From positions 1,272,962-1,336,961 of the forward strand of contig NZ_AQXI01000001.1 of assembly GCF_000376445.1 (NCBI RefSeq): a stretch of DNA of 64,000 bases, read 5' to 3'. Positions 32,905 to 41,554 of this stretch are shown here, in pieces (position 1 is the stretch's first letter; each line of letters begins with the position of its first letter). Below the pieces are notes generated by a model, which was not told where the DNA came from, made no database searches, and saw only the letters and a list, made by a program, of their open reading frames with translations. Made by a program: the position numbers and the translations under genes. The stretch comes from Haladaptatus paucihalophilus DX253. GTDB lineage: Archaea; Halobacteriota; Halobacteria; Halobacteriales; Haladaptataceae.

Positions 32905-33681
32905 TCAGCAGAAGGAGTCACAGCCTTCGTGGATACAGCACCCGCTCGTCGTCGTGACGCAGTTTCCGGCCTTGTAGCCGGTGATAGAGCAGTCGAGGAG
33001 CTGACAGCACTGGACCTCGGTCTGGTAACAGCCGCAGACACTGTTCTCCGTACAACCGCAGTCGTCCGACGGATTGTGGTTACAGTCGCCGTACCAGCTC
33101 GTATCGCAGTTTCGCTGGACGGTCACGCCATCGTCGTTCGTCGTGATGACCTTCGTCGGCTCGTCGTCGGCGTCGGGTTCGACCAGCGCGAAGCTGCGGT
33201 CGACGTGGGGTTCGACCATGATGCGCAGTCTGCGGTCCGAGAGGCGCTTGATAATCTGGACCTGCGCCGTCGCCGTCCCCTTGTGGTCGTAGGAGAGGAC
33301 GATGACGCCGTTGTCGACCCTGCTGCTGTCTTGATGGGGAAGTACTTCGTCGATGCCGAGCGAGTCCACGCTCGCATCCTCCAACAGTCCGCGGTCAGAA
33401 AGCGCACGCAACAGCTCCCCACCGGTCGCTCGAACCGCCTTGCGGGCGACCGCCGGTGATTCGTGTTTCTTTGCGATCGAATTGAGCCGCTCCTTGGTCG
33501 GCGTCAGGTCGGGCTCCGCCGACGTGACGTTCGAAATCAGCGGCAGGGCAGCGAGCGACGCGGCGAGTCCCCCCGACGAACGGAGGAATCCACGTCGCTT
33601 CGTTTCCGTCTCGCGCGCCGATTCGTGAACGTCTCGGAGCACATCGCTTCGTCTGATATCGTCGTCGGAATCTCGTTGCAT
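32905..33681 (-). CDS. Tat-exported protein with 14-cysteine C-terminal domain (halocin-like candidate)
   Basis: This 258-residue protein has a long charged N-region, a twin-arginine motif KRRGFLRSS at about 28-36 and a hydrophobic h-region to about 50, so it is exported folded by Tat. Residues 60-185 form a polar domain. The last 67 residues (192-258) hold 14 cysteines, including CC pairs and GC/CGC clusters, and the final residue is Cys. Cysteine is rare in haloarchaeal proteins. The layout (Tat leader, spacer domain, Cys-rich C-terminal peptide) recalls the halocin C8 precursor, but no sequence match can be claimed. The ATG at 33681 is supported by a TATA box 30 nt upstream. Confidence 0.75.
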   Translation of the reverse strand: MQRDSDDDIRRSDVLRDVHESARETETKRRGFLRSSGGLAASLAALPLISNVTSAEPDLTPTKERLNSIAKKHESPAVARKAVRATGGELLRALSDRGLLEDASVDSLGIDEVLPHQDSSRVDNGVIVLSYDHKGTATAQVQIIKRLSDRRLRIMVEPHVDRSFALVEPDADDEPTKVITTNDDGVTVQRNCDTSWYGDCNHNPSDDCGCTENSVCGCYQTEVQCCQLLDCSITGYKAGNCVTTTSGCCIHEGCDSFC

Positions 33682-33706
33682 CGCAACTCCAGATGGATAC
33701 CGCACC

Positions 33707-33714
33707 GATATAAA
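33707..33714 (-). promoter_or_regulatory. TATA box of the cysteine-rich protein gene
   Basis: TTTATATC on the minus strand lies about 30 nt before the ATG at 33681, within an unusually AT-rich stretch (33706-33770). This supports a leaderless transcript and the chosen start over an upstream GTG. Confidence 0.65.
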
Positions 33715-33870
33715 TTCATAGTCTAGATATCTTTATTTTAGTATATTTCTAGGAAATATAGAAGGTCGTATCAACCGCTCACCGACGTGGCGCTCGATTC
33801 GACCGAAGGTACCGCTCAGAAACTCGGATGGGCTCGAAGAGAAAACAGCGACCGATTCGATAGCCGACGG

Positions 33871-35427
33871 TTATTTGTCCGTCAGCAGGTAGCGGAGGAT
33901 GTCACCGTAGGCCGGTCGCGTGACCAGCACACCGATGAGCACGCCGAGGATAGTGATGATAGCGAACCCTTGCAGGTCGCCGAGTCCGAGCACCGCCAAC
34001 GGACTCATGGCGATGATGGTCGTCGCGGCGGCGGCCCCGATGACCCAGAACGCCTTGCGGAAGCGCGACTGGAAGACGCGCGAGGAGTTGACGTCCCCTT
34101 CGCTCATCACCTCGTCGGCGATGATGATGAGGTCGTCCACCCCGGTCCCGATGACCGCGATGAACCCGGCGATGTGCGAGAGGTCGAGCGGGAGTTTCAC
34201 CGCGGCGGCGAACCCGAGCAGGATGAACACCTCGGAGAGGGCGGTCAGAATCATCGGCAGCGCGACCTCGCGCTTTCCGTAGCGGAGGAAGACGACGCCG
34301 CTGACCGCGAGCACGGCCGCGATACCGGCGATGAGGGAATCGACTTTGAACTGGCTCGCGAGACTCGGCTGGAGGTAGGTCGTGGTCCCCTCCTGCGTGT
34401 CGAGTGCCGCCGGAAGCGCACCCGCTTGCAGGTTGATCTGCAGACGGCGCGCCTCGGAGGCGTTGGAAGCGGTAATTCTGAACGTCGGGTTGTTTTTGAA
34501 TTCGCCGCTTTTGACGGACGGGGCGAGGTTCCTCCCCATTCCCGCACCGTAGACTACGCGGCCGTCCGTGACCGTGTAGAGGCAGTATCCCGCCTTGTCG
34601 GCGGACTGTTGCGGATAGTTACAGGCGAGGATGCCCTGCGAACTCGTGAAGCCCTTCTCGTTCATCACGCGGACGAACTTGTTCGCGGACTCGTCGGAGA
34701 GCGAAACGGAGACGCCCCACCGATTATCGGTACCGGCTTGTTGTGCGGGTCCGACGTTGGAGATTCCCTGCTGGGTGAACAGCGTCGTGTTCGCCTGCGT
34801 CCCGTTGCCGGTCGGGTAGTGAGCGACGATAGAGACCTTCCCGCGCTTCGTGACCAGACTCTCCATCTGGGACTGGTTGGCGTTTGGCATCTCGATTTGG
34901 ATGAAATGCCTGCCGTTCGCCGCCGTGACCTGCTGGACGCGACCCCCGGCGAGTCCCGCCTTGGAGATCTTATCGCTCAGCGTGCGAACGATATTGTCGC
35001 GCGTCTGTGCGGTCACGCCTTCGCGGACGGTTTCGTACTCGATGTTCGCACCGTCCAGCGCCGACTTGACCTGTTCGGTGGTCACGTTGTCCGAGAAGAC
35101 CTCGACGGTGCTCTGGGTTTTCGTGGTTCGAATCGCCACGTCGGACTGACTGACGCCGGGAATGCCCCCGGCGACGGCCTTCTGGATGTCCGTTCGGGAC
35201 GTTCCGTTCGGTGCGCTCACTTGCTCGGCCGTGACGCCGTTGACGGGCGCGCGAATTCGCGTCCCGCCCGCCAGTTCGAGACCGTACTTCAGGTTGGTCG
35301 GGCCGGAACTGGACGCGGCGAGGTTGGCGTTTCCGCCGCTTCCGCCCTGCGGGACGAACAGCGCGAAGGCGCTTCCGAGCAGGAGGACGAGAAGCAGGCC
35401 GACGCGCCATTGGTCGCGCATGCTCAT
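33871..35427 (-). CDS. secD: Protein-export membrane protein SecD
   Basis: This 518-residue membrane protein has an N-terminal helix (WRVGLLLVLLLGSAFALFV), a large outer domain with the GLELAGGTRIRAP motif, and five further helices at the C-terminus with GFIAVIGTGVDDLIIIADEV, the RND-like signature. With SecF it assists Sec translocation and folding on the outer side. Haloarchaeal SecD lacks a SecA partner; how it is energised is open. It overlaps secF by 4 nt. Confidence 0.95.
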   Translation of the reverse strand: MSMRDQWRVGLLLVLLLGSAFALFVPQGGSGGNANLAASSSGPTNLKYGLELAGGTRIRAPVNGVTAEQVSAPNGTSRTDIQKAVAGGIPGVSQSDVAIRTTKTQSTVEVFSDNVTTEQVKSALDGANIEYETVREGVTAQTRDNIVRTLSDKISKAGLAGGRVQQVTAANGRHFIQIEMPNANQSQMESLVTKRGKVSIVAHYPTGNGTQANTTLFTQQGISNVGPAQQAGTDNRWGVSVSLSDESANKFVRVMNEKGFTSSQGILACNYPQQSADKAGYCLYTVTDGRVVYGAGMGRNLAPSVKSGEFKNNPTFRITASNASEARRLQINLQAGALPAALDTQEGTTTYLQPSLASQFKVDSLIAGIAAVLAVSGVVFLRYGKREVALPMILTALSEVFILLGFAAAVKLPLDLSHIAGFIAVIGTGVDDLIIIADEVMSEGDVNSSRVFQSRFRKAFWVIGAAAATTIIAMSPLAVLGLGDLQGFAIITILGVLIGVLVTRPAYGDILRYLLTDK

Positions 35428-36284
35428 CGTCCCACCCCCTCGTACTTGTACCAGCGAAGGAGGCTCAGATTGAGCATGTACGTGTTCATCAGGTCGGTCG
35501 CCAGTCCCATCACGAGGACGACGCCGATGGCCGTGAGCAGGCCGATTTGGAAGATGAACGCCACGATGGTCATCACCGCCATCGCGGCGAGCGACGTGAC
35601 GGTCATCGTCACACCCGTCCGCATCGCGCGGTAGGTGCTCTCGTAGAAGCCGCCGGACCGCCGGAGGACGTGGTTGTTGAGCAGGATGTCCGAGTCCACG
35701 CTATATCCGATGAGCATCAGGAGCGCGGCCACGGTCCCCAGCGAGAGTTTGATGCCGAACAGGTTCATCAGCGCGACCGGAATCACGATGTCGCTGAATG
35801 CGGAGAGCACGACCGCGATAGAGGGAACGAACGACCGGAACATGAGGAAGACGATGATGCTCATGCCGACGAACGCCGCGACGATGCCGTAGAGTGCGAG
35901 TTGTTGGGCGCTCGACCCGAAACTCGCCGACGTACTCTGAATGGAGAGCACGTCGTATCCGAGGTCCTCCGCTTGCGACGTGAGCGAGTTCGTATCAGTG
36001 TCTTGGAACGTGACGATATAGACGTTGTTCGAAGACTGCGCCGGAGTCACCGACGCGACCTCGGAATCGAACGAGGTTGTGATCTGCTGTTGCGATGCAG
36101 TCGTCTGGATTCTCATTTCGGTTCCGCCCGTAAAATCGATACCCGGTGTCACTGGTGCGCCGGTGGCGGCATACCAACCGGCGATGACAAGCAACGCCAG
36201 CACGAGAATAGCGAGGGGAACCCCCGCGAGTTGCCGATTCGAGTACCGGGTGTAATCGACCTCCGGTACTTGAAACTCTACCAT
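35424..36284 (-). CDS. secF: Protein-export membrane protein SecF
   Basis: This 286-residue protein has one N-terminal helix, the GIDFTGGTEMRI motif, a short periplasmic-side domain and five C-terminal helices with MLIGYSVDSDILLNNHV, the SecF signature. It pairs with SecD. The order secF-secD is the haloarchaeal arrangement, opposite to most bacteria. A TATA-like CTTATTCA about 28 nt before the start suggests a leaderless operon. Confidence 0.95.
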   Translation of the reverse strand: MVEFQVPEVDYTRYSNRQLAGVPLAILVLALLVIAGWYAATGAPVTPGIDFTGGTEMRIQTTASQQQITTSFDSEVASVTPAQSSNNVYIVTFQDTDTNSLTSQAEDLGYDVLSIQSTSASFGSSAQQLALYGIVAAFVGMSIIVFLMFRSFVPSIAVVLSAFSDIVIPVALMNLFGIKLSLGTVAALLMLIGYSVDSDILLNNHVLRRSGGFYESTYRAMRTGVTMTVTSLAAMAVMTIVAFIFQIGLLTAIGVVLVMGLATDLMNTYMLNLSLLRWYKYEGVGR

Positions 36285-36307
36285 ATCCGTTGGGTGCGGG
36301 GCGACCC

Positions 36308-36315
36308 TGAATAAG
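36308..36315 (-). promoter_or_regulatory. TATA-like box of the secF-secD operon
   Basis: On the minus strand CTTATTCA lies about 28 nt before the secF start. No other AT-rich element is as well placed. Confidence 0.45.
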
Positions 36316-36385
36316 CCTTCTTAATTACTACGGCCGAAGAGGTCACGCGAAACCGAAGGAAGGGCGGCAAAAATCGGACGAAGGC

Positions 36386-36394
36386 ATAATTATC
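36386..36394 (+). promoter_or_regulatory. TATA box of the 36415 gene
   Basis: ATAATTATC is centred about 25 nt before the ATG at 36415, fitting a leaderless start. Confidence 0.55.
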
Positions 36395-36414
36395 CTCGGT
36401 CCCTATCCTCCACT

Positions 36415-36756
36415 ATGTCGGTGGAAAAGACGAACGCAGCGAACGACTCGGCGACGACGGTCGTCGTCTCGTATCCCGAGGACCTGAGCAACTGGGGTCG
36501 GTTTCAGGTCGGAACGAGGTATTTCAAAGCGTACCTCCGGAAGACCAAGGGTCAACTCCACGAGGGAGACACGTGGAACGAGTTCCTCGACGTGGGGTGT
36601 TGTGGAAACACGCTCGACGTACCGCTCCGCGTCGAGCGCATCGAAGGCGGTGATCGAATGGGACCCGAGACGGACATAGAATACGAGGTGCGGGAGGCCT
36701 GTGGGATTAAGGGCGGCTGGCAGGTACAGAGCGCGGACGGACCGAACGAAGTGTAG
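36415..36756 (+). CDS. Small conserved haloarchaeal protein (113 aa)
   Basis: The product has a compact beta-rich pattern with VVVSYPEDLSNWGRFQVGTRYFKAYLRK and a GCCG segment near residue 62. A third Cys lies at EACGIKGGW. No catalytic motif, membrane segment or signal is seen. The three cysteines could bind metal but do not form a classical ribbon. The TATA box 25 nt upstream supports the start. Function unknown. Confidence 0.7.
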   Translation: MSVEKTNAANDSATTVVVSYPEDLSNWGRFQVGTRYFKAYLRKTKGQLHEGDTWNEFLDVGCCGNTLDVPLRVERIEGGDRMGPETDIEYEVREACGIKGGWQVQSADGPNEV

Positions 36757-36773
36757 AACCGTTCGCCGAGCAG

Positions 36774-37661
36774 TCAGAACTGTTCATCGAGAAACGCCTC
36801 GACGCGCTCGCGCGTGGGGGCCGTTCGCGCCCCGGACGCCATCGAAGTCAGCGCGCCGCAGGCGTTGGCGAACTCCAGCGCTTGTTCGTAGTCGTGCGAA
36901 TCGAGTAGAGTGGTGATGAACCCGGCCGCGAAAGCGTCGCCAGCGCCGGTCGAATCGACCGATTCGACGACGAACCCGGGATGGGTGTAAACGCCGTCGG
37001 TCGTATCGACCCGCGCGCCCTTGCGTCCGTGCTTGATGACGACGACCCGGCCGTGTAGCTCCGACGACGGGTGTTCCAAATCGCTGTCCAAAATGGTCGC
37101 CGCTTCGCGGTCGTTCAGGAAGACGATATCCGAGTAGGCCAACGCCCGCGAGAAGTCCCGTTCGCCGAGACGACGGCCGGGGTCGAAACTCACTGACATG
37201 TCCGCCTCGGTGGCGATTCGAGCGAGTTCGGCCGCCGTGTCCGGGCGCTGGCTGGTCAGGTGGAGGTGTTCCGCCGACCTGACGTACTCGGAGTCGATGT
37301 CCTCGGGCGAGATGATTTCGTTCGCTCCCTCGTTTCCGAGCACCATCACCTCGCCGCGTTCGTCCACGATGAGGTACTTCGTCGTGGTCTCGACACCCGC
37401 GACTTCGATGACGTGCGTGCAGTCCACCCCGACGCTCGTGAGTTCGTTTCGAACCAGCAAGCCGTGTTCGTCGGAGCCGATGCTCCCGACCAGCCCGGTC
37501 GAGACGTCCATCCCCGCGAGGGCGGCGGCGACGTTCGCGGCACTGCCGCCGCCGGAGCGCCGCTGTGAGGAGATACGGGCTTCGCCGTCGGGGTCGGGGA
37601 GGGCGTCCACTCTGAGCGTCACGTCCCAGTTGATGTGGCCCGCGGTTACGACTCGAACCAT
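36774..37661 (-). CDS. PfkB-family carbohydrate/nucleoside kinase
   Basis: This 295-residue kinase has the PfkB N-terminal signature GGGSAANVAAALAGMD and the C-terminal signature DSTGAGDAFAAGF with the catalytic base Asp242. The family phosphorylates sugars or nucleosides using ATP. The substrate cannot be read from sequence; ribokinase- or KDG-kinase-like roles are both possible. It is monocistronic, 17 nt from the end of the convergent gene before it. Confidence 0.87.
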   Translation of the reverse strand: MVRVVTAGHINWDVTLRVDALPDPDGEARISSQRRSGGGSAANVAAALAGMDVSTGLVGSIGSDEHGLLVRNELTSVGVDCTHVIEVAGVETTTKYLIVDERGEVMVLGNEGANEIISPEDIDSEYVRSAEHLHLTSQRPDTAAELARIATEADMSVSFDPGRRLGERDFSRALAYSDIVFLNDREAATILDSDLEHPSSELHGRVVVIKHGRKGARVDTTDGVYTHPGFVVESVDSTGAGDAFAAGFITTLLDSHDYEQALEFANACGALTSMASGARTAPTRERVEAFLDEQF

Positions 37662-37859
37662 AGCACACTCCTAAAGCGGTTCGTGGGCGGCATATCCCTC
37701 TTGTTACCCCGCAGTAGTAAAAAATCCTGACGACTTTCTCCGTGGCCGGGAACGTGACGACTCACGGGGAGTATCGTAGAAGTCTATTTCCCGTCCCGGA
37801 ATCGAAACGCGGCGTGGGCCCTCGATGGAGAACAGTCCAGTTGGCTACGAGAATCCCTA

Positions 37860-38678
37860 TCAGCCCGTGACCGCGAACAGGATGAGGTTGTGCGCGCCCG
37901 GCCCCAGTCCGACCGCCGCGACGACGCCGAGCAGGAGGTAGCCCTCGGTCGGTTCGCTGGAGACGTAATCCGCGAATAGCAGGACGACGAACTCCGCGAT
38001 GGCGAGTTTCACGACGACGAACAGCCACCCGACGCCGAACGAGTCCGCCGTCGGGAGCGAGTGGGCGATTTCGAGGATGGCTTGCGAGAGCGGCGTGCGC
38101 TCGCCGAAGCCGAGCACGTCGATACCGACCGCGGTCGAGACGGAATCCAAGGCGTGGGCGAACAGCGTGAGGACGCCGACCGCTCCCGTGATGATGGCGA
38201 CGTCGGGATAGAAGAACTGGGTCGCCGCCCAGAGGAGTCCGGTCAGAATCACCGCGACGACGAGCGCCACGAACGGCCAGAACAGGCGGAGACTGTCGTG
38301 CTGGACGCCGTACCAGAGTGCGACGAGGAGGACGACCGCGACGCCCACGAGCCCGGTACCGGCGAGCACACGGGGAACGGGGGCTCGGAGACGATGAATC
38401 GAGAGCAACCAGACGGCCCCGGCTACGGCGAACGTCGTGAGATAGACCGCGGGAGTCCCGAAGAACGGGAGGAAGACGTCCGGAATCGGCGATTCCGGGA
38501 GTTGATACAGCGCGTTCAGCCCCGCACCGACGACCATCCACGGCGCGAGCGACACGACGGTCCGCTCCGAGATGGTCGGTTCCGAACGCCAGAGCAGCCA
38601 GATGACGACACCGACCGCCAGCAAAAGCGGGAGAAGATACGAAATGGGGGGGAACGCGAACCCGTCCGGCAGTACCAT
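37860..38678 (-). CDS. DUF63-family integral membrane protein
   Basis: This 272-residue protein is mostly hydrophobic with about seven to eight predicted membrane spans, including YLLPLLLAVGVVIWLL near the N-terminus. Conserved patterns such as HALDSVSTAVGIDV and GVAAAVGLGPGAHN resemble the archaeal DUF63 family. No transport or enzyme function is established. The ATG at 38678 precedes the first helix directly. Confidence 0.8.
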   Translation of the reverse strand: MVLPDGFAFPPISYLLPLLLAVGVVIWLLWRSEPTISERTVVSLAPWMVVGAGLNALYQLPESPIPDVFLPFFGTPAVYLTTFAVAGAVWLLSIHRLRAPVPRVLAGTGLVGVAVVLLVALWYGVQHDSLRLFWPFVALVVAVILTGLLWAATQFFYPDVAIITGAVGVLTLFAHALDSVSTAVGIDVLGFGERTPLSQAILEIAHSLPTADSFGVGWLFVVVKLAIAEFVVLLFADYVSSEPTEGYLLLGVVAAVGLGPGAHNLILFAVTG

Positions 38679-38824
38679 ACACCGACACGCGAACGGAGGT
38701 ATGGAAAGGTTTGCGGTCTGTGTGCTCCCTTCGTGCCGACCGCTCGGCTCCACTCGCCCCCTCGCTGCACTCCCCGCGTGTGTCACGTCAGGCGCTACGA
38801 ACCACCGACGGCGAGCGCACCGCG

Positions 38825-39181
38825 TTACGAATCCTCGTCCGGGGCATCGTCACCGGGCGACTCCATCTGGTCGAGAAAGGATTCCAGCCGCGGAGACCCG
38901 ATGTATCGAACGTCGTTTTCCTCGTCGTCGTACCCGATGAGGCCGAGGTCGTGGAGTTTCGGGAGGTGGATGTGGTGCAGTCGTTGGCGCAACCGCTTTT
39001 CGGAGGGGTCGTCTCCGGTTCCCTTCGACTGGAGAGCGTCGATCAGTTCTGCGACCGAACACCGATCTTCGGGGATGGACGACAGGTGAGAGAGAATCCG
39101 GCGCCGATACGGTTCGGCCGTGATGTCCATGATGTCGTCCACCGACAGCGCGGAACGTCGCCGAGAGTCGGAGTTCACCAT
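38825..39181 (-). CDS. Winged-helix regulator (DUF7344/ArsR-like)
   Basis: This 118-residue protein shows a helix-turn-helix pattern (DIMDITAEPYRRRILSHLSS, then VAELIDALQ) and a wing near the C-terminus with LPKLHDLGLIGYD. Such small winged-helix proteins are common transcription regulators in haloarchaea. Just upstream are a TATA box and a perfect 12-bp palindrome, which would suit self-repression. The effector is unknown. Confidence 0.82.
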   Translation of the reverse strand: MVNSDSRRRSALSVDDIMDITAEPYRRRILSHLSSIPEDRCSVAELIDALQSKGTGDDPSEKRLRQRLHHIHLPKLHDLGLIGYDDEENDVRYIGSPRLESFLDQMESPGDDAPDEDS

Positions 39182-39229
39182 CGTGTATCTATGTCTACGC
39201 TAGCGGATGGTTTCTGTTCAAGGGTCTGC

Positions 39230-39241
39230 TTGTTCGAACAA
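39230..39241. promoter_or_regulatory. Perfect palindrome, candidate operator for the winged-helix regulator
   Basis: TTGTTCGAACAA is a perfect 12-bp palindrome lying between the TATA box (39245-39253) and the gene start, where bound protein would block initiation. The neighbouring gene encodes a small DNA-binding protein, so autoregulation is the simplest guess. Confidence 0.5.
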
Positions 39242-39244
39242 TAC

Positions 39245-39253
39245 ATTTATAAG
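39245..39253 (-). promoter_or_regulatory. TATA box upstream of the winged-helix regulator
   Basis: CTTATAAAT on the minus strand is a near-consensus archaeal TATA box about 68 nt before the start codon, predicting a leader of about 40 nt. Confidence 0.6.
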
Positions 39254-39272
39254 CGAGATCGGTCGTGACAAG

Positions 39273-39944
39273 TCATTCATGCTTGTTGCCGTCGTCCGCT
39301 CCCAAAAGCGTCTGTTCGAGGAGGGACTCGTTTCCGCGACGAATCCGCTCGGACAGCGCCTGTTGGCTGATGTCCAGTTCCGTCGCCAACTCGTCGAGGG
39401 TCACACGACTCGGCGTGGAGAAATATCCCCGTTGGAGTGCGAGGAGCAACGCCTCCCGTTGTTCCTCGGTCAGCGACAGGGGCGGTCGATTTTTCCCGAC
39501 TTCCCTGAGCGTATAGATGCGACCGAGGGTGTACTCGACGTCGTTTTCGAGGCTGTAGTTGTGGAACTCGGAGAGGTCGTCGTACGACGGAAAGAGCAGT
39601 TCGAACGACCAGTCCTCGTCGTCGTAGCCTTCCGCGGTTCTGATGATGCTGTTCGTCTCCTGTAACCCTTCGAGGAAGGCTTCGTCGGGAATCTCCCAAT
39701 CCATTAGATAGAGAACGCGGTCGTCCACGCGGTCGAGTTCCGTGAGGTCGTTGACGTACGACCCGTCACGTACCCGCGTTTCGAAATCCGACAGGTCGTC
39801 CCCCCACGCCCAGAAAACCGGAACGACGCGCGGGCCGACCGGAACGACGCGCTCGAACTCGATGTGGATGTCCGTTCCCGTGGTCAGGAGGTCCCCGAGC
39901 GGAAAGCTCTTCGACTGGAGGGTGAGTTCTGCAATGACAGCCAT
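39273..39944 (-). CDS. Bat-like HTH regulator (bacterio-opsin activator family)
   Basis: This 223-residue protein has an N-terminal sensor-like region and a C-terminal HTH-10 domain: LTEEQREALLLALQRGYFSTPSRVTLDELATELDIS with ALSERIRRGNESLL, the signature of haloarchaeal Bat-type regulators. No PAS or GAF motif is obvious in the N-terminal part. The target genes are unknown. It has the same direction as the winged-helix gene downstream, but a separate promoter lies between them. Confidence 0.88.
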   Translation of the reverse strand: MAVIAELTLQSKSFPLGDLLTTGTDIHIEFERVVPVGPRVVPVFWAWGDDLSDFETRVRDGSYVNDLTELDRVDDRVLYLMDWEIPDEAFLEGLQETNSIIRTAEGYDDEDWSFELLFPSYDDLSEFHNYSLENDVEYTLGRIYTLREVGKNRPPLSLTEEQREALLLALQRGYFSTPSRVTLDELATELDISQQALSERIRRGNESLLEQTLLGADDGNKHE

Positions 39945-40054
39945 GGTACCGTTCCCTTTAGCACTGCTACCGACTTAACGACTCGGCGGAATCCGTTCCG
40001 TTCGGTGGTGCTCCGCCCGTGGAGAAGAGCATCGACTCGGGTGAATCAGTCGCG

Positions 40055-41017
40055 TCAGGATCGTTCGTCCCACGGTTCACCGTTCTGTTGGTCCCCGAAC
40101 AGCTCGCGCATCAGCGTCACGATGCTCTCCGGCGGAAACTGTCCGCGTTCGGTGACGATGGCGTCCACGTATCGCGGCGGCGTCACGTCGAACGCCGGGT
40201 TCTCGACGCGCACGTCGCCCACCGCCTCGCGTTCCGCGTCGGGGAGGACCTCCCGCTCGTCTCGCATCTCGATTTCGACGGTGTGGCCCGTCATCGTCCC
40301 CGGATGGAGTTTCAGCGTCTGTGCGGCGACCATGATGGGAACGCCGCGTTCGCGGGCGTTGACGGCCAATCCAGACGTGCCGATCTTGTTGATGACGCTC
40401 CCGTCGGCGGCGATGGAGTCCGCGCCGACGAGAACGTGGTCCGCGTCGTTCAGATACCGTCGGGCCGCGTTGTCCACGATGAGGGTAACGGGCACGTCCC
40501 AGTCGCGCAGTTGGCGGGCGGTGATGTGGCCTTGCTTCCGTGGTCGGGTTTCCTTCACGATGGCGCTGATATCCTTGCCGTCGTTCAGCGCGTGGCGGAC
40601 GCAAGAGAGCGCGTCAGTCGAGTGACAATGGGTCATGATGGTGTCGCCGTCGCGGAGGCGGTTCGCGCCGATTTGCCCGAGGTTGTCCTGCGCTTGGTCG
40701 AGTTCCCGACGGAACTCCACGACGGTCGCCACGATGCTGTCTCGCAGTTCCGCCACGGTGTTCCCTTCCATCCCCTGCAAGACGTAGCGCAGGGCGTTCG
40801 GGAGGCTCACCGCGGTCGGCCGGGTTTCGTGGAGTCGCCGGGCGGCGGCGCGAATCTCCGCCCGGAACTCCTCCGGGGTGTCGGCCTCGCTGGCTTGCGC
40901 CTGCTCGCCGATGGCCGCGGCCGCCGCGTCGGCGATGGCCGCCGCGCCGCGGATCTCCATCTCGGCGATGTCGTCCGCGACGGCGGTGACGGCGGGCGTG
41001 ATAGCAGGGTCGTTCAT
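40055..41017 (-). CDS. Ribose 1,5-bisphosphate isomerase
   Basis: This 320-residue protein belongs to the eIF2B-like isomerase family. [10 protein letters not shown] carries Cys131 and GADSIAADG carries Asp200, matching the catalytic Cys133 and Asp202 of the Thermococcus enzyme. It converts ribose 1,5-bisphosphate to ribulose 1,5-bisphosphate in archaeal nucleoside and pentose-bisphosphate metabolism. It is divergent from the PsiE-like gene and near deoC, another nucleoside-sugar gene. A regulatory eIF2B-alpha-like role is the less likely alternative. Confidence 0.86.
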   Translation of the reverse strand: MNDPAITPAVTAVADDIAEMEIRGAAAIADAAAAAIGEQAQASEADTPEEFRAEIRAAARRLHETRPTAVSLPNALRYVLQGMEGNTVAELRDSIVATVVEFRRELDQAQDNLGQIGANRLRDGDTIMTHCHSTDALSCVRHALNDGKDISAIVKETRPRKQGHITARQLRDWDVPVTLIVDNAARRYLNDADHVLVGADSIAADGSVINKIGTSGLAVNARERGVPIMVAAQTLKLHPGTMTGHTVEIEMRDEREVLPDAEREAVGDVRVENPAFDVTPPRYVDAIVTERGQFPPESIVTLMRELFGDQQNGEPWDERS

Positions 41018-41093
41018 GTGAACCCCTACGACTATCGGAGTGAAAAAGATAGTCCGGCGGAAATTCTACGGTGGCGGCAGTTGCACGGGAAAC

Positions 41094-41519
41094 ATGGACC
41101 TCGACACGCCGATAGCCGCCTCGGAGTCGGTGATGCGCGTCGCCGAACTCGTCGCCGCCTATCTGCTCGTCGGCCTGTTCGTCGTCGGCCTCCTCGATTT
41201 CGGGTTCCTCGCGCTCTCTTTTCTTCGCGCCGGTCGTGCGACCGACCCGCGAACCCTCATCGAACTGGTCGATATCGTGTTGCTGTTGTTCATCGTCGCC
41301 GAAATCTATCGGACGGTCATCGCCTACGTGGAGTCCGAGGGCGAAGTCGGCGTCGTGCGAGCGACGGTTTACGCGGGCATCATCGCGCTGGTCCGCAAGG
41401 CAATCACGTTCCAAATCGACGGCTATTCGTCGGTCACGAACGCCGCCATCGCCGCCGGGTCGTACACGCTGTTGCTCGTCGGACTCGGGACGGTGCTGTG
41501 GGTCGTGTCCCGACGATAG
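41094..41519 (+). CDS. PsiE-like four-helix membrane protein
   Basis: This 141-residue protein has four predicted membrane helices, near residues 18-40, 60-78, 86-103 and 115-137. The pattern resembles the phosphate-starvation-inducible PsiE family ([23 protein letters not shown]). The role of PsiE is not known in any detail. The ATG at 41094 directly precedes a short polar N-terminus. It runs 35 nt ahead of deoC in the same direction, possibly co-transcribed. Confidence 0.7.
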   Translation: MDLDTPIAASESVMRVAELVAAYLLVGLFVVGLLDFGFLALSFLRAGRATDPRTLIELVDIVLLLFIVAEIYRTVIAYVESEGEVGVVRATVYAGIIALVRKAITFQIDGYSSVTNAAIAAGSYTLLLVGLGTVLWVVSRR

Positions 41520-41554
41520 CGGGATTTTTACCGGGGCGGGCCATCCTCCCCGCT

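Noticed and set aside
33787-35634. A very long open frame opposite secD
   Set aside because: The sequence is Arg/Asp/Glu/Gly-rich without motifs and overlaps an unmistakable SecD on the other strand.
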